DNA of 64,000 nt, taken from positions 62,001 to 126,000 of the forward strand of contig CAJQUW010007999.1 of the NCBI GenBank assembly GCA_907163375.1. The letters run 5' to 3'. Made by a program: the position numbers and the translations under genes. Below are positions 1 to 15,200 of the stretch, piece after piece. Position 1 is the first letter of the stretch, and each line of letters starts with the position of its first letter. Under the pieces are notes generated by a model. The model saw only the letters and a program-made list of their open reading frames with translations. It had not been told where the DNA came from and made no database searches. The stretch is from Prostheceraeus crozeri. Taxonomy: Eukaryota > Platyhelminthes > Polycladida > Euryleptidae.

Positions 1-3000
1 AATTGTCTTGCTAAGTGACTTCTCAAGTAAATTCGTTTGATGAAGAAAAAATTTAAGCTATTTTCCTATTCACTTGTTCAACATTTGAGGGTAGTTGCAC
101 TGAATGGAAGTGTGCAGGTGCCGGACCTGATATCAAGCATAGCTAGGATAAGACAGAGTTGCCGAGTAAGTAGTGACGCAACTTTTTCATTCCCAACACC
201 ACACCAAATCTGTATAGGAATCCTATGGAAATTCCCACACATCGCACGAATGCATCATTCTATGCAACAGCATTAAACTTGATCGCTTTGTACACGATTA
301 ATGCGGTCATGCATGCTGTAGAAGGAGGTCCACCTGATATCACATCTTCGCATTGAAAGCATGAAAGTTATTGAAAAGAATTAATGCATGATTTACATTT
401 ATTAATATGATCGCTATGAACTTCAACGCGGTGACAATTGTGCGTTCACATAGCCTAAAATTTGCCAATACTTTGCAAACGTTGGTTTCAATTGATTGAT
501 AAATAATTGCAAGATTGATAGGAGAAACGGCAAATGCAGTTGATAAATCAAGTACACAAGAATCATTGGATATTGCAAATACTAGGCAGCAAAAGGCGTC
601 GACCAAATGCTAGTCGACGTATGTCTCGGACTCTGTCCCCGTCTTAATAGCCACGAACTCGAGTATACAAAACTCGGATTGAAGGCAACAGATACGGTGC
701 GCCGATGAGACTTCTTCAGTGATGTGATATAAAGTGAAATATGCAATCGGAGAGTGGTAGTTCGTAATAAATGCAGTAGATTCTTAATAATTGATTCTCA
801 AGAATCCTTTTGCCCTGCTTACGACTTTCTCAGTATTCTGATTTGTAATGCTGCACTCTCAAACATTACAAACAGAGAATCAAAATAAATAATAGGGAAG
901 GAATAATTTAAATATCTATTTCTAACTGATTGTCTGAATAGGCTTAGTGTCTAATAATCTCAATTTTAATCGAAGTTATCGAATTTACAATGAAACTTAT
1001 GATCTAGAAATTCATGACAATCTGTCAACCATGCTAACTGAAAGATTCTAATCACTTAATCCTGGAAAATTTCAAAATATTAAGAATCGCTCCCGGCACT
1101 ATCTCAGATTAGTAACATGTCTCTGAGAACATTTTTGACATCAGAAACGCGCCATTGACCAAAATATGAACTCAGATTATGCTGAGAGACCTGCAAGTTT
1201 ATGAGGACCATGCAGGATTCAAAAAATTTATCAACAGGAATTATAAGACAAAACTATGTTCATTTGAAGCACCAGTTCAATTTACCAATATTGCACATCA
1301 TCGGCATTAATGAGATGACTGGCATCACGCTTCAGAGAAGCATTTAGACAGCTTTGCTTACTGCACCTTAAGCATGTAGCAGTGTTGAGATTCTTGAGGT
1401 AGGACAAAAAACACACGCATGGTTAAAGAAACGCGCACACATATTTGATTACTGATACGCCGTAATAAGAATTGCGACAGTCAATACGTATTTCAGTCAT
1501 TACGAGGATATCTAACAACGTTTCCGACTGTATCCGAATGCAGTCAGTTCCCTCAAAGAGAGGATAAGAGCAGTGTTTTGATTCTTTAATAAGACAAAAA
1601 ATACGCGCTCATCAATTCCTGATAAAGGGTACCAAGGATTTTCATAAATTCGCATTTTCTACGAAATGTTGAGACGAATTCAATATAGCTAGTGCTTCAA
1701 TCATAACCGAAGTTATAGACGTCAATGACTGTTTTTCGTGAAATTATTCGTATTTCTGATACTGGCTTCAGTTTCATGAATTAGATAGTTGTGCAGTAAT
1801 ACCGGCATAGGCTTATAATTGGCTCCATAGAAGAAATATAAGTCAAAACTAACATGGCTTTTTTCATCTATATTGAAAACAATGAAGAAGAGCTTAACAA
1901 ATCAATGAACAATAAAAGTTGATTAGCCACATGCAATAAACATTCGAGCATTGCATATTTAGACTATATGCAAACAGATACTACATGCAAGCTTTCTTAA
2001 TTCAATACTTCCTTCAGAAATGAAGTATCTAAATGATCTATCAGATGTTGAGTTGCATCCTCAGTTGAAAAATTGGGAACAGACCTGAATAGATGCCATT
2101 TCATCCAATATCAGGAATCATCAGCAGGCCTGGTTCACATCTCTCAACATGGACACAACTCTCTATTCAAACTTACAGTCATGCCCGGGTAAATTTGAGA
2201 TTTGCAATTAGAAAGTTAGTGAAATTTCGACAGACATTCATCAAATATCACTTCAACACACACTACTGACAAATCGTCTAAGTTGTGCGCCTGCAATAAT
2301 TAATAAATGCTGCTTTTTGTAAACATGCGTTTTATATCTTATTTATATTCATCAGTCTAGTCAACCCTCATTCCTTAATACGCTTCATTGACTTCATCTT
2401 CTTGCTCATTCCTACAATGTTCCAACATCAATAGTTGCAAACAGTTGAGAATAGTACAAAAAGACTGTTTAACAAAATATTACAGTACCGGGGACACGTG
2501 CTTAATCGACTTCTACCACCGGAAACATTACATCGCAGGAACCTTAGACATAGGCTGCATCGACTGTGGAGAGCGACAATCTAGCAGACTATAAAATTGT
2601 TTTTTGGAGCACTTAAATTATTATTGTATAGTTCGAGCAACATTGAATCCTTCATACCTTCTATAGTAATATATCATCAAAAAAGTAAGACTAAAAACCA
2701 AACAGACGAAAAACACGCGCAAATTGGGTAAAAATGGAAAAAACATGTTTGCACGCACAAGTTATAAAAAAAGCTGGTATGTAGGCAAGTACATGTACAT
2801 TTTTAAGAGAACCGCAGTTTCTATACATAACTCGTAGAGGGACGCAATCAAGACTTCTGTTCATGACTACCCTACCTGTGATATTTCTGATGGAAAGAAA
2901 TATATGTAGAATTTATATCCATAGTTCTATGAATACGTGAGATCCCATAAGGGGCTAGTTCTATTAGAAGTTTGCGATTAACTTCTTTTCTGATTAACAT

Positions 3001-3120
3001 GAGACTCCCCTTAGCGTCCCTTCAACACTCATGAAAATACAAGACACGGTATTCCTGTAAAACCTGTATCAACGGCAGCCCTGGGGAACACCTTAACGCC
3101 TACTACCTCTCTAGAAATAT
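1..3120. other. Non-coding AT-rich sequence, probably intron or 3' flank of the PRDM9-like gene
   Basis: Only short open frames of up to 88 codons occur, and none resembles a known protein. I looked on the minus strand for C2H2 zinc-finger exons and found none. The only splice-framed candidate is an 11-base segment at 2876-2886. No repeat boundary is evident. Confidence 0.5.
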
Positions 3121-3167
3121 TCCAACGTCGTTCACCTGACACTGCAAAAACAACATTCACATTTTAC

Positions 3168-3248
3168 CTTCTCCATTCTCTGCAGAAGGTGCAAGTTCAT
3201 TCGACAAGTTTCCTGCACTTGATCTCTTCGACTTTCCTTTCCGCTTGT
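3168..3248 (-). CDS. PRDM9: PRDM9-like exon 11, basic/serine linker
   Basis: 81 bases, phase 1 to phase 1, with a TTTCTTCCAG acceptor and a GTAAAA donor. It encodes a Lys/Arg-rich run (KRKGKSKR) then SSAGNLSNELAPSAENGE. A possible further 11-base exon at 2886-2876 (EISQ) keeps phase, but I do not rely on it. Confidence 0.55.
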
Positions 3249-6200
3249 CTGGAAGAAAACAGTCAAATCATTGACTTTCACTGTGATTTTAGAAACTAGG
3301 ACTTCACAACACATTCTCTGTTACGTGAAGAATCAATTGCAAATCACTTCAATGAAGAACTCTGGTCAGCTGTCGTTAAGGTTATTACCGCATTATTCTT
3401 TGTAGAAATCCACACGTTTCTTCTATTAGAGCTCTACTTTTCATCAATTTTGAGTGAAACTATTGGCAAAAAGCAAAAGCTCAGGATGATCATCTGTCAT
3501 CATCAACCTTAGACATCAGGAACTCAATTAAGCCTCTTCCTAAGTATCCACATGATTTGAATTTGACGTGCTACGAATCACTTTTCTTAAAAATTAAACC
3601 TCATCTGCCAAATAAAAGTCCTTGAGCTGCTTTATGGAAAATACGATCATCAGTGGAGACCTCTGGTCAGCTCTAGCCGAAGTTTTGTACATTTGGATAG
3701 ATCCGCAACTAAAACATAAGCATTCGTATCAACTCACACAATTCATGAAGGACTTACTTTTCTTTTTCCGACATTTCTTCTCTTTCACTCCTGATACACA
3801 AGAATTCACTGCTGCGTATTCGACGCTTGTCGCTGAAATCAACATTTCACATTGAAGCAAACCGCAAAAAGTCCCTTCAATTCTACTAAATTCTCAGTGA
3901 TTTACTTCACTATCAACTCTATTGTGCCAAGTCAAACATGCAGATAAAAACAGACATTACTCAAGTCATGGCATTTGTACCGTCAAGAATGCCAGCACAC
4001 CATCCCTCACAATTTCTGACATACATTCAGTACAAGCATTCGACACGATAGTTTACAAACATCAATATTACATGAGTCAATCCGTGACTAAATTTGAAAT
4101 ATCTGGAATGATATAAGAATGGAGTTCATCATTTCGTTGAGAAGAGATTTCGCTGTTTTTCTTATCGACTTCATATCGTTGGTCTTATTTCCGACGAAAC
4201 AATGAATCGCTTATATCTGAGTGACCCCTTCGTTAAGGAGAAAATGGGAACCAGCATACATAATTCCTCCTACTATGTTCTCCTATCCAGGCCCCTACGA
4301 AAGGCATATCACTTCAGAGAGACAAATAGCACAAATGCATACTATCATCATATGACTTATCACTACAGTATACCCCTTGAAACTGTCCACCAAGTCGTAG
4401 ATTCCTTTGGAAAATAAAAATTCTCTTTACAATAAGGGAGTGACAAGTTTCTCGTATATCTTGGCAATGTGGAAATTGAAAGACCTCCCGTACAAGGCAA
4501 CGCAAGATGACATTCATTCAATGTATTTGCTTTTGACATATACCTATTGTGGAATTCGTCATTTCAAGCAGATGAATTTCGATTACTTGGCAGTGGATAA
4601 TACATGGCTCTGGATAGCATGCTCCTACTGGGGATGCCTGGAAGCACCTATATCCACAAATCGATATACCGACACCGTCATCATTTTCGAGCAGTCCCGG
4701 CGCAATTAAGTGTTTCAGACAATGTGGTCACCGATAACAGATAACGCAATTGTCGCAAGCTCGGCTCATGACTGTCAAACATAAGATGTCGAATGCTACA
4801 CAGTTCAGAATACAGACCTTCATCAAATGGACTCGAGGAAAGGGTGACCTTCAACTACAACAACGACTGATATGGACCCGGTCCCAAAACATGGGCCAAT
4901 ATGTGCCAGTCCATATCATATGGACCCTTTAGCCACCTCGGGTGAACCAATTTGCACCAATTATTCATAATTCTACATTTCGACTATAATAACACTACTG
5001 CAGCACCTGTGGAGTATTCCACGACACTTCAGCTGAATCACAGACTCATTATTTATCTAAATCATAAATCTATCTGTGGATACAATGCGAGTGTCTGGAA
5101 TGATATCAGCATCATTTCGTTGACATAAAATTTCAAAACATGCGGGAAGATAAATTCCTGACTACTATTTGTCAGACCAATGTTCAATAAAGAATTGATA
5201 CCGGTTGAATTACATAGTCGTACAATAAACACTCATTCACAAGTTCTAAAATCTAATCTAAAATTTCCACTGATGAAAAGTCATCAAGGATAAGGAAACA
5301 TCAAGTCATGCCACAGTAGAAAATCACAAATAACTGAATCCTTAAATGAAATAAAATCATTAAATAAAATGATGTTATTCAGCAAAGTCTAATGACAATG
5401 GATCTACCTGCTTGTGAAGAAGCTTTTCCAACCCATTCCGTCAGGCCGAGATTCTCCGCGTACTGAAATGACAAACACAAATTCAGTTCTCCATCCATCT
5501 ATCGATAATACAGACATGTGAAAATCTCCAAATTGGATATCACAATCGTTGCCCTCAATAATTCATTGAAAGAAAGTTACGTGACTGATGTATCTCATAA
5601 ATATCAGATCAGTAATGTCCAATACGATTGATTTTAGATATTCGATTAATCGACTGAAAAATCAATCCATCCAACCATACATCTTCTCTCCATGCTCGGA
5701 TGACTATTGACGGGAGGTATGCCATAATTTTTTCGGAAAACACAACTGTGTAGTCTCTCCCCAAGCTTTATTGCCGATAAAAGTGATTTTATAAAAGAAA
5801 AGAAACACCGGACCAACGTTTCGCTCACCGTCCGAGCTTGCTCACGATCACGCGCATAAATGGCGGGCAAGAAGTACAAATTACTTTAAATAGCAAGCAC
5901 CTCAAACACAGTTCTTAATAAGTTAACTCGTGTTTTCTATTGATTTCAGGTTCCAACATTCTAATATATCGACTTTCAGCAGTTCTAGCAAGTACAGGCG
6001 TACTGACTTGGCAAAGAATATCTAAATGAAAGTCACTGATGGTCATAGAGATATTGCGATGTTCGGCGATTATGTGTTCGGACAGAGCACTATGGCGGTC
6101 TTTATTGTCTATACTCCTTTTGTGTTCATGAAAACGAGATTTAATAGGACGACTGGTCTGTCCGATATACGCTTTGTTGCAAATACTATACATGATCCTA

Positions 6201-9200
6201 TACACGACATGTCTGCTCAAACAAGTGTGGGTGCCTGCGGGATTATCGTCAGAAGCTGGTAGTTGTGAATCGAGATGTTTCCTACGAATATTTGAACTTA
6301 ACGCGGTCGAAAATTCCACGCGATACTGTCAATCATATCTTGGAAAAGATCAGTGGTTCAGCCAAGCGAGAGGAAGAATTGGCATACTCTCGTCATTCAA
6401 AGAAATGGAAATGGTGGACAAGCCGACCACATCCCATCTCACAAGACTCTTACTACAGTAAAGAAAAATTTGAATTTTTCTTCTAGTTCAAGCACCTGTT
6501 TTGGTTCGGTAAGAGCAACACCTCAAACATAGGTATTAATCCTCAACTTAATTCAGTTTCCAACATCACTAACGAAACGAACATTGATATCCCTTTGGAT
6601 ATTCAAACGTTCTTGAGTAAAGGCCCAAGATTTCGCCTACCTCATTCTATGAATAAACGAGCGATAGAAAATAACGAATTAGCTATCGACTGTCTGTCTC
6701 ACAAACTTAGGTGGATAAATAAATTTGAGCATTCCACTAATGGTAGTACTGATCAACTGTACACTCCTTTTCCTAAAAATACTGTTAGTATGCCTCCTAA
6801 AATGTCCGAAAATAAAGAACTAGAACTTAAAATGTTTCAACGTGATGCCAAGAGAGTCATCAAGGAAGAAATTAAGTACCATAAGAATACAGATAGGTAC
6901 AAAAATAATGAAAAAATGGTTAAGGCTACTAAGTCTTTTCTTGATCTGAATAACTTAGTCTCTATCCCCTCTGATAAGTCGAATCGTATAGTTATTACCG
7001 ACAAACTAAATATCATTGAAAGAACCGAGGAGTTACTGGCAGTTGAGACCAGTTACAAGTTACTGGATAAATCCAAAAACAACTCTATCGAGAATCAAGC
7101 TAATAGAATGGTAAGATCCATTACTAAAAGTAACCATATAATCGATTCTCAGAAGTTATTAGTTTCAGGTAGTCAACCTGCTAAATTTCACGTTTTGATA
7201 AAAGATCATAAAGCCATAACTGACAACGGATGCCATCCTTTGAGACCCATAGCATCTGTAAAAAATACACCAACGCAAAAATTGGACTGGCTGGCTAGCA
7301 TCCTTTTAAATCAGCTGGTAAAATTTGTACCTGCACACCTAAAAAATACCGAAGATTTAATAGAAATTCTAAGATCTAATAGCTTTCACTGTCAGTCAAA
7401 AAATGAGACATTTATTTCCTTAGATGTTACTAACCTTTACGGCAATATTCCAATATCAGATGGAATTAAAATCGTGTACCAGTTTGCTGTGGAGCATTGG
7501 GATAAAATTAACTGTTATGGTATCTGTGTTAACGATTTGAAAAAATCTCTTAATTTCATCTGTCATAATTACGAAGTAACTTACAATGGGAAAAGCTATC
7601 TGCAAAGGATGGGATGCCCTATGGGCGCTCATTTTTCCCCACCGTTCGCTATAATAATGATGAATCACATAGAATCATTAGCACTTAAATCTCTAGCGGA
7701 AAACCATAACATTAGGCCCCAAATTTATAAAAGGTACATCGACGATATTATTATGGGACCATTCCCCAATAACAATGACCTATGAAGTTTTATTTTGAAT
7801 AATTTCAACAATATAAATAAATACATACAGTTTACATTAGAATTACCTCCGAATAATGTATTGAAATTTCTTGATATAAGCATTTACATAAAAGATGAGA
7901 TTAACTACAAATGGTATACCAAAAGTTGCCATTTTGGAATCACTCTTCGTAATGATTGTTGGCTTCGCAATCACGTTAAGAGTAATTTCGTTAGAAATAG
8001 TATTAATTATGTCAAAAGGCGTTGTTCCAACGTTGAGGATGAAAGTAAATCTGTAGAAAAAATGAAAATTCGTCTGACTAATAACGGCTTTAGAACTAAT
8101 CATTCTAATGTTGTAGAAAATAATAAAAATAAAAACAGTACTAATGAATACATCAAAGAAATAAACAAAGCTACTTTAGACATTGATTTCATCAGTGATA
8201 GTTGCAACCGCAAAATAAAAAGTCTAATAAAAAAGTACAATTTACCTGTAAGTGTAATTAATAAGCCTGGTAAGAGCATTAGCAACAAATTAAGATATAA
8301 TGCTAATCTAAATAAGTGTACGTGCGACATTTGTGAAAATAACTCCCCCCCACACTTGTTTGAGCAGACATGTCGTGTATAGGATCATGTGTAGTATTTG
8401 CAACAAAGCGTATATCGGACAGACCAGTCGTCCTATTAAATCTCGTTTTCTTGAACACAAAAGGAGTATAGACAATAAAGACCGCCATAGTGCTCTGTCC
8501 GAACACATAATCGCCGAACATCGCAATATCTCTATGACCATCAGTGACTTTCATTTAGATATTCTTTGCCAAGTCAGTACGCCTGTACTTGCTAGAACTG
8601 CTGAAAGTCGATATATTAGAATGTTGGAACCTGAAATCAATAGAAAACACGAGTTAACTTATTAAGAACTGTGTTTGAGGTGCTTGCTATTTAAAGTAAT
8701 TTGTACTTCTTGCCCGCCATTTATGCGCGTGATCGTGAGCAAGCTCGGACGGTGAGCGAAACGTTGGTCCGGTGTTTCTTTTCTTTTATAAAATCACTTT
8801 TATCGGTAATAAAGCTTGGGGAGAGACTACACAGTTGTGTTTTCCGAAAAAATTCTCTCCATGGTTTGAGTTACCAACATTTATCAAGAATGCAAAATAA
8901 TTAAGCCTTAAAGATTAAAACATCAAAAAGCCTTGTGATCAGTTAACATATTCCTTCAAATTTTAGTGATCTATGAGTTTGGTGTTTTCTATATTGTCAA
9001 AAACAGTCATTGAAATGAACGGGTTGATTGAGGCGAAGAATTGTCTGTTAAAGTGATCATGCTTCTCAGGAGTTCATCTACCTCAAACGAATGTCTCAAA
9101 ACCAAGTTTACTCCTTCCTTTATTAATAACAATGAAAGTAATATAAAAGAATAAACAATTTATAGAAGGAACTTCTATCTGTACAACACATCGGCTGTTG

Positions 9201-12200
9201 GTCTTCTCATGGAACGATGATACTACCCATAGCAAATGTATTCATCATGGACTTTGGCATGAAAATTAAAGTTTTGTCATAAAAATCTTTACATTAACAA
9301 AATTGAACGCCTTGAGGTATGAACTTCAGTTCACATCGTCTTTTACCTGTTAGATTGGCAATTGAATTGATGCATTTTAGGTGAAAATATATTTGATTTT
9401 TCATCCTGTAAAATTGTTGCACAATTGCCTCAAACTGGATGTCATTCAAAAGAGCTGTCTCTAGTTCTGTGTTTGGGAGAATGCATTTGCTGCATGATAA
9501 ATAGAATTTCTCAATGAGAATGCACGACACCTACATCAAGTCAATCAATAATAAGTCAAGTTCCTTCTAATACAAATATGGTTAAAGCTAACAGTTTCTT
9601 CACTCTTACTATTTATCAGCCATCGTATTACGATCAATCGTTTGTTGCATTTTAATCAACAATCTTCGTTTAATGCAACAACTTAGAACATTGCAATTTG
9701 ACTGATCTTTTGATGTTGAGAGGAGGTATAGACAATGATTTAAACTCATGCCTTTTAACTACATTGGAAAACGCCTGAACTAACAATCGATCATTGAGCA
9801 TCATAGCATCGGATTCAACAGAACATCATCTTACCTCATCTCCGTAATATACAAACAATTCCTCATGCGGTTTGATATACTGAAAAATAAAAATCAATTT
9901 CATTCATTCTTCAATGACAACATAAACAATAATGTCTCTGAGTTCACTAATGCTCAACATCACAAGAAACAGAAGGACAGAAATTCAATCTTTGTCACTC
10001 ATAAAATGGATTCCAAACATGTCCAAAGCTCCTATGTCACAAAAGATGTTATTGAGAGTTTTCCGATTATTTCTCCATCATACCTCTTCGCTATGCGTAA
10101 AAAAGAGAAACAGAACGCATGTTAAACATCAACATAACTTACCCTCAACGTTTTGTAGAAAATTGCGCCTTTGTATTGAAAGGCTCTCATATTCATGTGT
10201 TGAGGAGTTGGTGGACAGTTCACAAACTGCAAGGAATGAAATGCAAATCAGAATTCTTTCATAAACAAACGTGGTGATGATTGTTTAAGATGAGTTTTCT
10301 AATATCAAAAGCATTTTGCTATCAATATTAAAACATGATTCCTGACCATGTTTGCTTTCAAAATCTTTCTCAGACATCTTACTTCATCGGTATTGTTAAA
10401 AACTATGTCTATTGTCTGCGGTTACTATCAAAACGGGCCACACCATCGTTAAAAAAGTCCCAATTAGTTGCGGCTACTATTCTAGGCTGAATTCTGTAGA
10501 AGCTTTTAACTTCATCTTCACCAACAATTAAGAAAGCAAATTATCTACGAAATTGTGGTAATATCTCTACACCACAAACACTACTCACTCGAAGCCAATT
10601 CGACCGTTTGATATCTTTTGCATCAACATAGTAAGCATCCTCACAAGCGTTCTTCACTTCCCACGCGTACCCGCTCTCTTCCTCTCCTTCCGGACTACGT
10701 TCACTCATCGGTATACCCCAATAAGGTCCGAATCTCGTGTATTGTGGCAGATAGTCTTTTGCAAACACTCCAAGACCAATATTCGGAATCGTAGATCGCT
10801 TCAAATAGACACACCACGGCACCGTATGTCGTGCATCTGCATCAGGTCGCGTCACCTCAGGGTTAATAACCACCATGAACTTGTGAAACGGACACTCATC
10901 CTCATACATCACATTACACGAGTCACAATCTGAAATACAATCACAGCATGTCAACAGAAATTACTCAAACATCGATGAGAAGACATGAGAATCAATACTT
11001 CGGACACATCTGTGGAGGAGAGGTTCAAAATGCACCAAATGTACAAATATCATCATCATCACTGATATGAAAAGTCTGGGAGATTCTCATTTCTCCGACG
11101 AGGATTGCAGCAACTGAACATTGAAGTGTCGATGGAAGGCAAAGTAACTGTTCTTCACCTACTTCGATTCATATTCCAATAACTGTTCTTCGCGTGCCCT
11201 ACATTCATCATATTCATGCATTCTTTCAAAATCTAACTAACGGACATGGAGAGAAGGTCTTTTAGTCAACATTTTACAAGATCAAATCCTACAGAAGATG
11301 ATTGACGATCTATAAAATGGATTCACATTTCATCATTCATTCGAAGTCAGGAACACAACAAAACTTACGTATAAAGAAATCATCGGTGGGATCTTCGTCC
11401 TCACTCCATTCGTGCATTATCAAACGCCGTCGTTCCCGCATCGGATAACGTCTTTCAGTCGTTGACTCTATGGAGACAGAACAACTTTGTTATTAACGCG
11501 CATTCGCGCATTTCAAGAATGTTTCAGAGAACCCAAAGAATTGCAAAAAGGAAGGCAAAATTGAGTGAGCTTGTTGCAAATACATCTCCGTTATCTAAAT
11601 AAATCGACACTAAACATAATCAATGTTCCACTTGTTGTATTTATTCGAAGATCTCTTTGAGCAACTTGGATTTTTTGGTAAGTTACACAACTTGCAAGAG
11701 ATTCTTGACAAATCGCAGTGAACCCATCTTTGTAGACATACACGATATCTTCAAGGCGAATTCTATGACTGCAAAAGCACATGATCAAAAAACGACTTCA
11801 ACGGACAGTGTCTCCCATCAAAGTTTACATTTTAAACAAAATGTGATATCCCATACAACTTAGTAAATGTCGCAAAATGCACGGAAAAACATCGCTAGGC
11901 AGATAGCTCAACTATTTTCGGTGCTTATGGGTTATCCGGTCCCGCCATGACCTTCAAATTTGTCTGAAATCTGAAAAAACGAATCAATCGTCACCAAACT
12001 TCAGGAAGACCTGCTTAAGCATAATTTCTACCGACATGCAAAAATTTATGCAGATCGGATAATTACTTTTTACATTAGAGGCGATGTCAACAGCTTGATC
12101 TGACTCCATCTGTTCAACACAACAGTAAGGAAGATTTTCATATAAGAACGCTGAACACATTGCATCCTTTAGGTTTGAATGACAGAGTGTTAGGCGGAGG

Positions 12201-15200
12201 TTGCGCCTCTCAGAACACTGCAAATTCATTTTCATTTTTTAGTTCTCCTATTAGCAGACGTAAGAGAAGCCATGGCCTTAGGAAGTCGGGTAGAAAGAAA
12301 TATCCTCCATCTAATAGTTGTGAGGATATTCTCAAGGAGCTTCAAGAGTTGATGAAGAGCAACAAAATAAGAAATTTCTATAATTGCTTGAAATCGGTAA
12401 GTGATAGCATGCTTAAAATTATGTATTCTAGGCTTCTTGATCAGTCGAATGACCTATCTTTCGTTTTGACAACATATGTTCATAGTAAATTATATAGAAA
12501 CAAGAAGGATAGCTCTACCGAAGACAAAACGCATATAGTGATTCCTTTCAAGTCTCATTTAGTTGACAAACTTCATTTACCTTCTGTATTTAATGACAAA
12601 AGTGTCTGTGCTTTAGTTCCAGAAAAAGCGAAACATCTATATCCTCCCAAAGTGTACCATAAGCTTAATAACCCTATTTGTTTGAAATTCTTCAATTATA
12701 ATAAGTTTCTTAATAGCCTGACAATTCAGGAAGTTGTTGGCATTTTGCAGAGCGATTGCAGCTGTGACTCGATGACCAATTTTGTTTATGAGCCTTAAGG
12801 GCATGTTTTTACCGGCAATTTAGATATAATAAATGATCCAGGTCTCAGAGCTATATTTGCGTATGGCACTAAACACAGATTGTCTAGGTCAATATCATGG
12901 AAATCCATTCAAAAAGAGATCAGCGATTCCATAGATAATCATATATCTCGTGTGTCCAGTCGCCTTCACTTAAAAGTTGATGACTTCTCTATTTGGAAAA
13001 ACAGGGTCATGATGTTAGTAAAGCACCGCATCTTTCGTTGTAAGAAATTGGGTAGGAAAGATAATGGCAGCAACGTTTGTGTTGATAAGGAGTTGCAAGA
13101 TCTCCATAAAAACTTGATAGTCGTTCCTGTCGATAAAGCATCCAACAACTTTAGTTTCATATGTAAAAAGTTCTATCTCAAAATCCTGATGGACGAGCTT
13201 GGTTTTGACATAGATTCTTCCACTGCAGTAGGCAATGCAACTTATAAACCTGAGCTTATTTCTGAAAAGGAAGTCCTTAATAAACACGTCAAAGATATGA
13301 AATCAAACTTTAATATTAATGTTAGTGACAAGGACCTTAAACTACCAAAACTTTTCTGGATTCCAAAATTGCATAAAAATCCTTATAAGTTTAGATTCAT
13401 TGCCGGAGCCAGAAATTGTACAACTAAAAAGTTATCGGTGAATATCAACAAAGGTCTGAAAGTGATAAGAGAAAATTTCCATAAATACTGTGAGTCAATC
13501 AGGAGTAATACTGGTTATTCTTATTTTTGGAGTGTAGCCTCGACTCAAGATTTTTTGAGGAATATTTCTAACGTGAACGTCCACTCTATGCAAGTTTTTG
13601 ACTTCTCTACTCTTTATACAAACTTAGATCAAGGTGCTATCAAGAATAATATTTTTTCCATCCTTGATCTCACATTCAATTCCACTAATCGTAGATACTT
13701 GTGTGTAGGATATGAGAAGTCGTTTTTCTCCAAAATCAAATATAAAGGGTATTTTTGTTATGACGTGGACTCTTTTAAGAAGGCTATTGATTTTATAGTG
13801 TCTGAAGTCTACATTTCTTTTTCCGGTTATGTGTTCAGACAAATTCGAGGAGTACCAATGGGAGGGAATTGCAGTCCTTTACTTGCCGACTTGTTTCTGT
13901 TAAATTGCGAATTTACTTTTATGAAACAATTGGTTAAAAATAAAAAGTTTGGACTAGCTAAATTATTGTCAAACACTTCGAGATATATAGACGATATATG
14001 CGTAATAAATTACAAGCATTTCAATACCTTAATTCCAAAAATTTACCCAGTGGAGCTTCTTGCAGATAGAAACGGAGTCAATGATAAAGCCGTTGTTTAC
14101 CTCGACGTGAGACTCCAATCTAGTAGTGACGGTCTTCGAACCTCAATATATCATAAAGTGGAAGATTTTGATTTCCCTGTTGTTCTGTTGACATTTCCAG
14201 ACAGTGCAATACCTTATAACATGGGAATTAATGTATTTGCCGGCCAGGTTTTACGTTATTGTCGCATCTGCTCGCATCTTGAAGATCTAATTAAACGAAT
14301 TAATATGACACTTTTTGTGATGAGCGGCAGAGGATATTGTAAGTCTAAAATGAAGGCATGTACATAGAAAATCCTAACCGGTCATAACAATTTTCTAGTC
14401 AAGTTTGGATATTTCTCAGCCAGGCAGCTGACATCGCAGTGCGCATTTTAAACAATAAAATTAACACTGTTTGTTTGTTTTCTTAGCATTTAATTTTTAA
14501 TTTTTTTTTTATTGGTTATACCATTTCAGTATTTCACACATATATTTTAGTTTGTTTTGGTTGTATCCGTCTTTTGCGGTTGTTCTGTTTTTGTTTTTAC
14601 TATTACTATCAGTATTACTTATTATTACACATATCATTACTGTATTGATTTTAGAATGCCAGCCGCATATAAGTTTATGCGGGGCCCCGCCCGCCTGGGC
14701 TTGAGCGTTCAGGTAGAGGGGCCGAAACGCGACCAGGCGGGTACCTGCTGACGACTGGCTATTGTTTTACTTGTTTTAACGTTGTTTTTTTTTATCGCTT
14801 ACTGCCTTAGTGTGATGAATGGACTGTGTCCGTTACTGGTCTCCATAGGGTTGACATGGTGATTACTAAGTGTCTATTTATATATAAGTTCCTAATCAAT
14901 CGAGCCTGAAACTTTGACCAAGGAGATCACTTGTTAAGCGGCCTTGTACGATCTCGTACACTTAAGGGTGAAGTCCAGCCCGTATAGCGCTATGTTATGG
15001 ACCCCCGGGAAGGTCCGCCCGGCACGCAATCAGATCCGTCAAGTCTTTGTGCTTAAAGACCTTCATGCATTTGTCGAGAATCACAAGTCAAAGGACCATT
15101 AGGGGTAAGGTCCAGCCCCGCTTTAGAAGCGCTGATTGAAAAATGGACTAGTGGGAAGGTCCTCCACACCGATCTCGTCAAGTTTGGCTCTAAAATGTAG

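Larger units (their letters stand above)
5695..8852 (+). mobile_element. Penelope-like retroelement with GIY-YIG endonuclease and inverted arms
   Basis: The insertion is bounded by an 11-bp target duplication, TTCTCTCCATG, at 5684-5694 and 8853-8863. Inside the left border is a tail of about 30 bases present on one side only, then an arm of about 500 bases that is the inverted copy of the right-hand end (about 5726-6232 against 8348-8852). The arms include the GIY-YIG coding segment, so that domain occurs twice, pointing outward at each end. The central part carries the reverse transcriptase. It sits in an intron of the PRDM9-like gene in the opposite orientation. Near identity of the arms suggests a fairly young insertion. 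Confidence 0.88.

Noticed and set aside
2876-2886. 11-base micro-exon (EISQ) after exon 11
   Set aside because: Splice signals and phase fit, but a segment this short has too little evidence to call.
4202-4709. Overlapping frames of 71, 67 and 100 codons in an intron
   Set aside because: No homology and mutually incompatible; they lie within the intron between PRDM9-like exons 9 and 10.
10541-10954. The whole 137-codon minus frame as a single-exon gene starting MTCCDCISD
   Set aside because: Homology to PRDM9 begins at HCDSC and stops after NWLR. Acceptor and donor sites sit exactly at those points with matching phase, so the extra ends are intron.
11591-11788. 65-codon minus frame with a good acceptor near 11774 as an extra PRDM9-like exon
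   Set aside because: No fitting donor and no phase room: exons 4 and 5 already join in phase.
14660-14760. Hammerhead ribozyme in the GC-rich tail of the second RT element
   Set aside because: GAAACG is present and a long stem closes the region, but no CUGANGA box sits in the right place.
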